Positions 51,601 to 60,700 of a stretch of DNA of 64,000 nt are shown in pieces. The stretch's first letter is position 1; every line of letters begins with the position of its first letter. This DNA comes from Chinchilla lanigera (taxonomy: Eukaryota > Chordata > Mammalia > Rodentia > Chinchillidae). Under the pieces are notes generated by a model. That model had not been told where the DNA came from, ran no database searches, and saw only the letters and a list, made by a program, of their open reading frames with translations. The DNA lies in NCBI RefSeq assembly GCF_000276665.1, contig NW_004955404.1, forward strand, positions 31,611,583-31,675,582, in the 5' to 3' direction. A program made the translations under genes and the position numbers.

Positions 51601-54600
51601 TATGTGCTTTTAGTGAGCGTTATTATTATTATTTTTTTTTATTTTTATTTTTTGTCATTTTGAGACAAGTCACACTATGCAGTTCATGTTATCTTAAACT
51701 CACTTTGTAGCCCACTCTAGTCTCCAACTTGCAACAATCCTCCTGCTTCAGCCTCCAGAGTGCTGGGATTACGGGTGTGCACCACCACGTCCTGCTCTGG
51801 CATTATTATTATAGTATACAGCACACGCTGTTTTGTTCTCTTTTCACTGAGAAAGTAGGCATTACCCTTGGTCTGTGTGCTCAGTTTAATGAAAAAAGTT
51901 AAAGTGAAAATTAATAGCAGAATAAAACCAGAAATAAAGCCAATACCCTACTGTGCCTATGCTTGAGTAGTGTCCAAGTTGGGATATAGGAATTTCAGTG
52001 CACAGTATGTTCCATAAAGCCTTGGTTCTTGAAATTACCACCTTAAGAGTGTCAGATTGCTGGCCAAGTGTCTGGGAGATGCTGAATTGCTGTTAGGTTG
52101 CACTATCAGGAACCCAACTTCTGAATACTTCCCGAAGTAAACGAAGCAGAGCAGCTTTCACCTTATCTCAGCAACTAAACTTTTTTTCACAAAGTAGTTT
52201 TTTAGTACAAGATAAAGGGTCACCAGTCTATTATGTAAGTTCTTCCTTTTGATATATTGTTCTTATATTTTGACTGCTAAATTTTGGCTATTACTGGCCA
52301 TTAAATTACACATATGTGGAGGAAAAAAATCTGTCACTTGCTAGTTTATTTGAATTATAGGGTTTAAAATTTATATGTAATGAAAATTTAAAATATGTAA
52401 GAGTGGGCAAATATCAGGGTATTTTCTGCATTTGTTTTTAACATATTTCCCCCCAAATCTTATATTTTACAGGCAATAATGGAACTGATATGGGTACTCC
52501 TTAGTTTTATTTTTAGTACTTCCTAAACACTTTGTATGCCATTAACAGTGAATTGGAAAGTGATATTTTAAAAGATGTTTTAATTCCAGCATTAAAATAT
52601 GAACATTTCAGAATCTTTTGGTTTGGTTTGTTTACTAGAACTCCTAAAAGTGTAAAGAGAAACTAATACTTACTGAATAGTTACCCTCTAAGTTGCTTTA
52701 ATATGAGTATTTCAGTTAGCTTTTGAAGCATAAATTATAAATTAGATACTATCCTGTAAGGCAGGAATGACACTAATGAAAGGATGCTTTTTTGTTGTTT
52801 GTTAACAGCATTGTCATTGTGGATATCTACCAAGGCCACCGGCAGCTCAGTCTGTACTTTGAGGAAACAGAGTTTCTAGAACTTTCTGCCAGAAAGACTT
52901 ACAGTTGTGACTACCCATAAAGGGTTTAAAGAACATAGATCTTTTACTTGTTCCTGATGTGTTAGTGCAGCCAATAGTTTTTGTCCATTTTACTTAAGCT
53001 TCTGAGTTAATATTTCATATGGTTTCATAAAGTATTAATTTATTCAGTGATTATTTGTTGAATATTTATTTGCCCATTACTGGTACTATACTGGAAGTAC
53101 ACTATAATGCTACATATTGCTGCAATATACTCCTGATCTAGTATTTAACAAATAATTCCCATGACATAGTGTTATGCAAATGGAGATACAGAATATTCCG
53201 CAAGTATTTATCAAGATATACCTACTGTATAGAGAACACTTGAATCACAGATACTTAAAGGGAAATACTCAAATCACTGCTTTCAAAGTAGACATAAAGG
53301 CACACCTGTTTATTTAGTATTATAGGGACCTTGGACAGCTAATAGGGTTATAATTTATCCAGGATACATAACAGAGGAGTGTCACTATATTGAAATATAT
53401 GCATCAGCTATGTTCCAAAATTGTATAGCATAGCATGATATTTGCTACTTTGATATCAGCTTCTGGACATATCCTTTTCTTACCCTTAATTTAGCTAATC
53501 CAAAAGTGATATTCCTAATAGAATAGATCTAGACTAGAAATAAAGACTGCTTGATAGCTAAAAATATGAAAATGTAGAATAAATAAAAATGTAACAGGCT
53601 GGTAATATTGAATTGCTCTCTTTATATTAATTATCTCAGCACTGTTGAGTTCTTATAAGTGTCTGGGAGGCTTGTGGCTTTTCTAGTGGAGTTTCATTTC
53701 TGACCTAAGTAGGGAACTTCTTGATTCCATCAGACATCTTACACCTTCCCTTGTGGTTATTATCACACTTGTGTATGTGCTGACATTTTCACATTCTCTC
53801 AGGAAAGCTCACAGACTGTGAAATTTAAAAAGATAAAATATTCCTGTCACTAAGAACAACAATTATTGTATGTTCTGTAGCAGCAGACAGCCTGGGTCTC
53901 AAAAATAACTTTGAGTCAATGTTCTGTCACTGTGACAAAATACCTGAGAATATCAATTTAAGGGAAGAAGACAGATTTATTCCGGCTCACTGTTTCAGAG
54001 GTTTCAGTTCATGGTCACTTGGCTTTATTGGTTTCTAGGCTTATAGTGAAGCAGAAATATCATGGTGAAGGACATGGTAGAGGAAAATTGCTCACCTAAT
54101 GGCAATCAGGAAGCAGAGACAGAGGGAAAGACCCAGAAAGGAATGGGCCATGGGTCAGATATAATCCCCAAGGTTATACTTTATGACCCAATCCCTTTAA
54201 CTAGGCTTCACTTCCTAAGTTCTATTACCTACCAATAATTCCATCAGGTGATGATCTAATCAATGGATTAATCTGTGAATGAAGTTAGAGCCCTCATGAT
54301 CCAATCACCCTTTGAAAACTCCACCTTGGAACACATGAGAGGCTCTGGACATTTTAAATCTAAACCATCCTAGTCATAATGACCTTTTATTGCACATAGG
54401 CTTAGCATCATTTAGAATGGTCTTTCTTAGGAAATGAGATTCTTAGAACAGATCAGTATTTTCACATGTGAGCTTTACAAAGCACTATAGTTGAATGATG
54501 TGGCATACCCTACTCCCTTAAAAACATCGGGATTAATGAGTCTAGAGTCAATTGTATGAACTAAGTTGAAGAATTTCTATACAGTATTTCCCTGATAGAG

Positions 54601-54746
54601 AGTCCCAGTGCAGGCCAGCATTAAACAGTCTTTAAGAAGTTCTGCTGTAAAGAATTCTGGTTGGGGCTGGGGATTTAGCTCAGCGGCAAAGTGCCTGCCT
54701 GGCAAGTGCAAGGTCGTGAGTTCAGTTCCTGGTACCGGAGAAAAAC

Positions 54747-54789
<43 letters not shown>

Positions 54790-57700
54790 ATTCTGGTTAA
54801 TTTTTTTTTTTTTAACTTAGCTTATACAATCTTTTTTCCTCCTTAATTTTCCTAACAATAACCCCAGGGTTGACTGTCCTGCATATTTTCAGGTTATTTT
54901 TTGCTGTGATCCAGCTACTAATAGCTAACAATTATAGACAGATCATAACAAGTTGCAGACAGAAACTGTCTTTACCAGGTTAGTCTATGCCAGCTATAAG
55001 AAAAGCTCTTTCTGGTCATTTTGTGGACTGTTTACATTGTGTAGAACAAACTGTTACTTTACATCTTTGGCAAAGTACAAGTTCATTACTTAACTAACCT
55101 CCACTACTCAGTACAAGTACTTCTGTTCTTCAGATTAGAACCAGGACTGCTTAAGGAATGAGTAGAAACAGGTGAGCTTAGCAAGACTGAGCTTGTGGCC
55201 TGGATTGCAGTTTTCCCAGGATGCGATGGCCTGGGGGACCAATGTGTTAGTGACACATTGCTCCGTGTCGCCTGCGCCTTGTGCTTGCCCATGGCAGAAC
55301 TTGTGAATGGCTTGTGTGCTACCATTAGGTTGTGAAGGGCTGTGTTACACAACTTTCCTTACAAATTAAATGTCCGTTGGCATTCTGCAGTGATGGAGAA
55401 GGGAGGAAACGGACCTCATCCACCTGCAGCAACGAGTCGTTGAATGTTGGGGGAACGCCTGTCACTCCTCGCAGAATTTCCTGGCGGCAGCGCATTTTCC
55501 TGCGGGTTGCATCTCCCATGAATAAGTCTCCCTCGGCAATGCAGCACCAAGGTCTGTGTGGTAACCACTAAAGAATTTCTCCTGGTTGTGTCCAAATTAG
55601 GGAATGGAATAGAAATGGTTGATTCAAAAGAGGTTTAAGAGATTAGATAGGAAAGCACAACTTCTCTTTCTGTGTCTGCTGTGGTTGGTTTTCTTCTCAG
55701 GTATCATTAGAACACACTAGATATTCAGTACCTTAGTACCTGCTTGTTGAATGAATAAATGAATGAGTTTCCAAAACCTATTTTTGGGCCTATTTCATAA
55801 TGCATAGGGAACTATGTAGAGCTAGAAAAAATTCAGATTTTTTTCATTATTAGAGAAGCAATACAGAATACAATCTTTTGCAAAAGTTACATATAAAAGA
55901 AAGTGACATAGATATGTTGAACAATGAAAATTGCATATGTTGCACTTGGTAAATATTAGCCAAAAGGAAGAGCATGGCAGCTTTCTTCAATTATTAAATG
56001 TATTAGAAATTAGAGCAGAAACACCCAAAGTGATGACTATAATCTAAACCAAAAGATATAACAGTGATGAGAACATGCATTATTATGTACCCTTGAGAGC
56101 TAGGACCTGATACTTAAAAAGATTTTGAGGGGGAAAATCAGTAGTTCTCATGGGAGTTTTTAACACATTCCTCTCTGAAAATTAAATATAGGAAAATTAA
56201 ATACTGTATAAATAAATATTTGAGTAGCACAGTGGAACAAGCTTGATCTAATATTTATATAGAATTTTTCCTTTGGAGAGAAGATTCATCCATTTTTAGC
56301 ATATATAAAACATTCATAGAATTAATTATGTACTTGGCCAAAAGATATTTTAATATAGTCCATACAATAATGATGATGTCTGCTATATTCTTTGATCGGA
56401 GTGGGAAAGATGGCAGAAAGGATAGAAGGAGGGATGGATGGACAGATGGAAGGAAGGAAGGATTAACAAGCAGCGGGGGCGGTGGGTGTGGTGTATTTCA
56501 GTGGTAGAGTCCTTACAGAGCCAACACAAGGCTCTGGGTTTCATCCCTAGCATTACAATAAAACATAAACAAAAAAGACAACTTAAAAATTTTATGTTTT
56601 CTCAAACTTTTCTTACTCCTAGAAACTAGAAAGAACAAAGTATGATGATCCATACCCTGCATGTCACAACCGCATTGTACTTAGAGAACATTTCATAGCC
56701 ACAAATGTATTCATCTAAAGCTAAGAGAGCCAAAAATCCAGTGTACTGTCAACTCAACAAGCTAGAAAAGGACAACAAAACATGAGGTGGTAAATAAGAA
56801 TAAGGGCAGAGGTCGGTGAATTACAAAAAGAACTAAAAAGAACGCAACTAGCATTACTAAAGATGAAACTCAGCCTGGGATAGTCAGAAACTGCTTCATA
56901 GAAAAAATTAAATACTTAAACTCATCACAGGAGGATGCATATCTTAGCAACGTTTCAGAGTTGTGCAAGAGAACTTCGTGGGTCAGAGGACTTTGTAAAC
57001 ACCTTTAAATGTAGAAGGTGGGGAGTGAGACGGGAGACTGGGCAGGGACGTGAGGCCAGAGTGGGACGGATCTCTCTGTGGCTCCCAGGAGCCTGCACTT
57101 TGTGCTCTGGGCTAGAAGCAGTCATGGAGAAGTTTTAAGAGATGTGATCATGTTTGTGAATAGGAAAATAATTGGAGGTATGTGGGAAATGGCCCAGCGT
57201 AGAGAAGGAATGAACTCCAGATCAGTTAAGAAGACTTTGCAGTGGGAGGGAGCAATGACATTGGATGCTCAGCCAGGAAAGCCCGAGCCTTACTCAGCTG
57301 CCCCCTGATGACTCACTTGGTAGACGTGGATCCTAAGGAAATCACAAAAACTGTACCTACCCGTGCAGTTGGGTGCTTTGCACAATCACAGAAGATGTGG
57401 AGATGAATTGTGGAAGTGTTGGAAAGGCCAGTTCATTTTGGAACAGCCCTCTTCTAGGTCTTTTGGTGTAGAAAGAAGAAGTGGTGAGATGACATATGCT
57501 TTTGTTTCACTGTAAGAGGGAAATCTACAAGGGGAATTCAGTTTAGTGAATTTATGTAAATTTACTAGTCCCCAAAACTAATAGTTACTGGAAAAGTGGC
57601 TTTGTAAACACCTTTAAATGTAGAAGAATTAAGACGAGAGAGTGTTGATTCCAGAGAAAACTTCTGTAGTCTGGGTTACTACTAAGGAATGCCTCTCACG

Positions 57701-60700
57701 GTTTTCTTCACTGCAGATGGACTGGACAGGAATGAGCTTTTGCCACTGTCCCCTCTCGCTCCCACCATGGAGGAGGAACCGCTGGTTATATTCTTGTCCA
57801 GTGATGATGACCCAGAAAAGGTTGAAGAAAAAAAGAAATCAAAAGAACTAAAGAGTCTGTGGAAAAAAGCAATACATCAACAAATCTTGTTGCTACGAAT
57901 GGAAAAAGAAAACCAGAAACTTGAAGGTTAGCTATTCAAACAGAGCTGAATGCTACATGCAAACTCACACTTATTCTTGGACTGTGTGTATGCTTTAACT
58001 TTGATTATCTGTGGGTGATAATTATTTATTTCCATTTTGTGAAGTGATTATGACATGGGAAAGATCAGTTTCATCTATTTGCATTTTCTTTTTCAACTAA
58101 TCATAAAAAATGTGTCATTAAATCAGAATTCCTAGTTTTTGTCAATGTTTTATAAATTTTCTATTTAAAAATCATTCATCAATAAATTTATAATCAAATC
58201 ATTTATAATAGTTGTTGTGCAATTTGTAGCGATTGCTAAGTTTTTGATGCTAAATGCTTTAGAATGTATTCAGCCTTTTATGTTACAGTTTGCCACAATA
58301 TTGATAGAACCACGGAAGACGCCTAGACAGTACCAAAATCTAAAACAATGTATGAAAGCTTAACCAAACTGGCCTTGTTTTTTTAGATCTGTGAAATGAA
58401 TTATTTTGCTTAAGTGGATCCTTTGACTTTTAAGGATCTCCTACTGACTTTTATTTTGTTATCTTCCTAAAAGCTTTTTAAATATAGGTATTCATATTTC
58501 TGAGTTTAGTATCTATGTTAAGATTCTTGTTACTACACCTATTGTTCAAATCAATGTTAACAATATTTAGTTTGCAAGGAAGTGTTTGTTCTTACTGTTT
58601 TTTTTTAGCAGATAAAGACCATAAATGTTAAGTACTCTTAAGAAATCAATCTTTTCTTTAAAATTAAAACTTCAATTAATTGTTATTGACATGGCTCTTA
58701 AAAGTTCTGCGTGACAAATTGTATATTTACTCAAGTTTCCAGAAATTCCAGCAGGAAATGAATTTATATTTTTAAGCAGTTGGTTATATCTTGAACTAAC
58801 TCATAAACAGAAAAAATAGTTGAAAAAGTATGGTTACCGGTTCACAAAAAAACCTAAAATATGAAATTATATTTCAGTAGGGAGTATGTAAAAATAAAAA
58901 TCATATTAAATACCAAAGGTTAGTTTTATAATCATTGACTATTTGAAGAGAACATGCATTAGGAGTTGTTTAGCTGGATTCTTTATCCCAAAGCCTGCGG
59001 TATTTAGTGAGTAGCTCAGAAAGGGTAAAGAGTTAAACCTGAGGCCAGCGACAGACCAGCAGGACAAGTTCTGGGACTTATGTTTATTCTTCTTGGCTCT
59101 TGGGCTTTTCTGAATATGCCACCTATTTTTCAGGTATAGGTGTTAAAGAAACAGATGGCTTTAATAGAAATGACTATATGTCTACATGGAGGTCAGTCAT
59201 ACTGTATAATTTTAATGTATAAGAAAGGAAAGAGCTGATGTTTAGAATATACTGGAAGAAACCTTTATCAGTTGTTTATACTTCTGTACTTAACTAACCA
59301 AGACAGAAGTAGTTTAACCTATTAAAATTCTAAGCAGATAATCATTATTTCTTTAGGGTTCTTTGCAGTTGAGGATAGGAACAGTATTAACTCTTCTTAC
59401 CATGATAGCCTCAAGGCGTATGGTAGCATAAAGTAGATATTTCAGATTGTCTTCAGTGGACCAGGTTCTAAAGAAGGAAATATGCTTTGCTCCCTTTGAA
59501 GCAAATCATTAGTAAAGCTGTATGCAGAATTGTTTATTATTAGCTTTAGTAAACTTACTCCCTTTAAAAAGATTTTATGGTTATTATAGAGACATATAAA
59601 GCATATATTGAGAAACAAAGCTAAACTGCGTTAGAAAGCCATCTAGTGGTATCTAGGAGAAATACTTTGGTAGTGCTCTTCCTTTTTTGAGTACATCTAG
59701 ACTTTTAATAAGTAGGAATTTTTTGCTGTCCTACTTGAAGAACTGTTTTTGAAGTATTTTAATCCTTTGGAACTGGTTTCAAACACACTAAGTAGAGTAA
59801 CATTTGTTTTGCTATTGCTTTTGTGCTGTCGAGGATTTTGGAAGCATAACAGAGATTTGTGTTGCAGAAGGTAAGGGGACCAGGGAGGCTCAAGGAGTGT
59901 TAGGGCATAAGCTTATGCTGAGAGAGTCCTGTAAGGGGAACCCTAAAGAAAGAAGGGAAGTATGCGCACGTATCTGCGTTTCCTTCTCCTCTTTGTCCTC
60001 AATTAATCAGTGTAAATACAAGTCAAGATGGTGATTGGTTTGTGGGCAGTTCTTTTAATAAACCTTTTCTAAAGTTCTAAACATTTTCATCACATGAAAA
60101 AGTGTGCTGTATTATTTAAAAGTGGAATTAGTGTTAATTTCAGTGACAGTGAATTTTTAAGATGATTGAAAATACAGGCTGGGGTTGTAGCTCAGTGGTA
60201 GAGTGTGCGCTTGGTATGCACAGGGCATTGAATTCCAACTCCAGCACCAAAAGCGAAAAAGGAAAGATTATTAGAAGGAACAGTGAAGCATATTGGTAAG
60301 GGCAGTGTGGGAAATTCTGTAAATATAAAAATGGATGAGGTTAGCATGGTTAAATATTTTTCAAGGTTAGCATGAAGCATCTTACGTAGGTCCTATATGA
60401 AATATTAATACTTTAACGGTGTTTATAATGATGTAAGCGGTCACTTCTGAGGCTATTATATTTGTCAAAAAGTTAAAGTTTATGACATAGCCATATGGTT
60501 TTTTTTAATACTTAGCAGAATTATTATGTGTAAGATATAGGGTACCTCCTTAGAAAATTATTGCATATATTCTGTCATATAAAATGACTTAAGGTCATTT
60601 AGATCTTCTATATTGTCCTAATTTTTAAAAAAGTTTTTCATTTTAGTGGTTGATCCCTAAGAGTTATTAAGTATGATTGCATTAATATAGTAAAATGTTT

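Larger units (their letters stand above)
48464..55390. other. Intron 12
   Basis: Holds B1 copies (50848-51001 and 51635-51795), ID-like SINEs (51136-51229, 54663-54784), a MIR (51395-51630), an exon-like open segment (52809-52920) and a MaLR-type LTR (53919-54370). Between 48500 and 50800 it is AT-rich with no recognisable element. Confidence 0.85.
55552..57716. other. Intron 13
   Basis: Holds a degenerate ID-like SINE (56473-56575) and two exact copies of a 27-base direct repeat (56991-57017 and 57600-57626). The segment between the copies is richer in G+C than its flanks and partly resembles an ancient dispersed repeat. Confidence 0.85.

Noticed and set aside
54608..54820. 70-codon frame with a Lys run
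   Set aside because: Runs through an ID-like SINE and its A tail.
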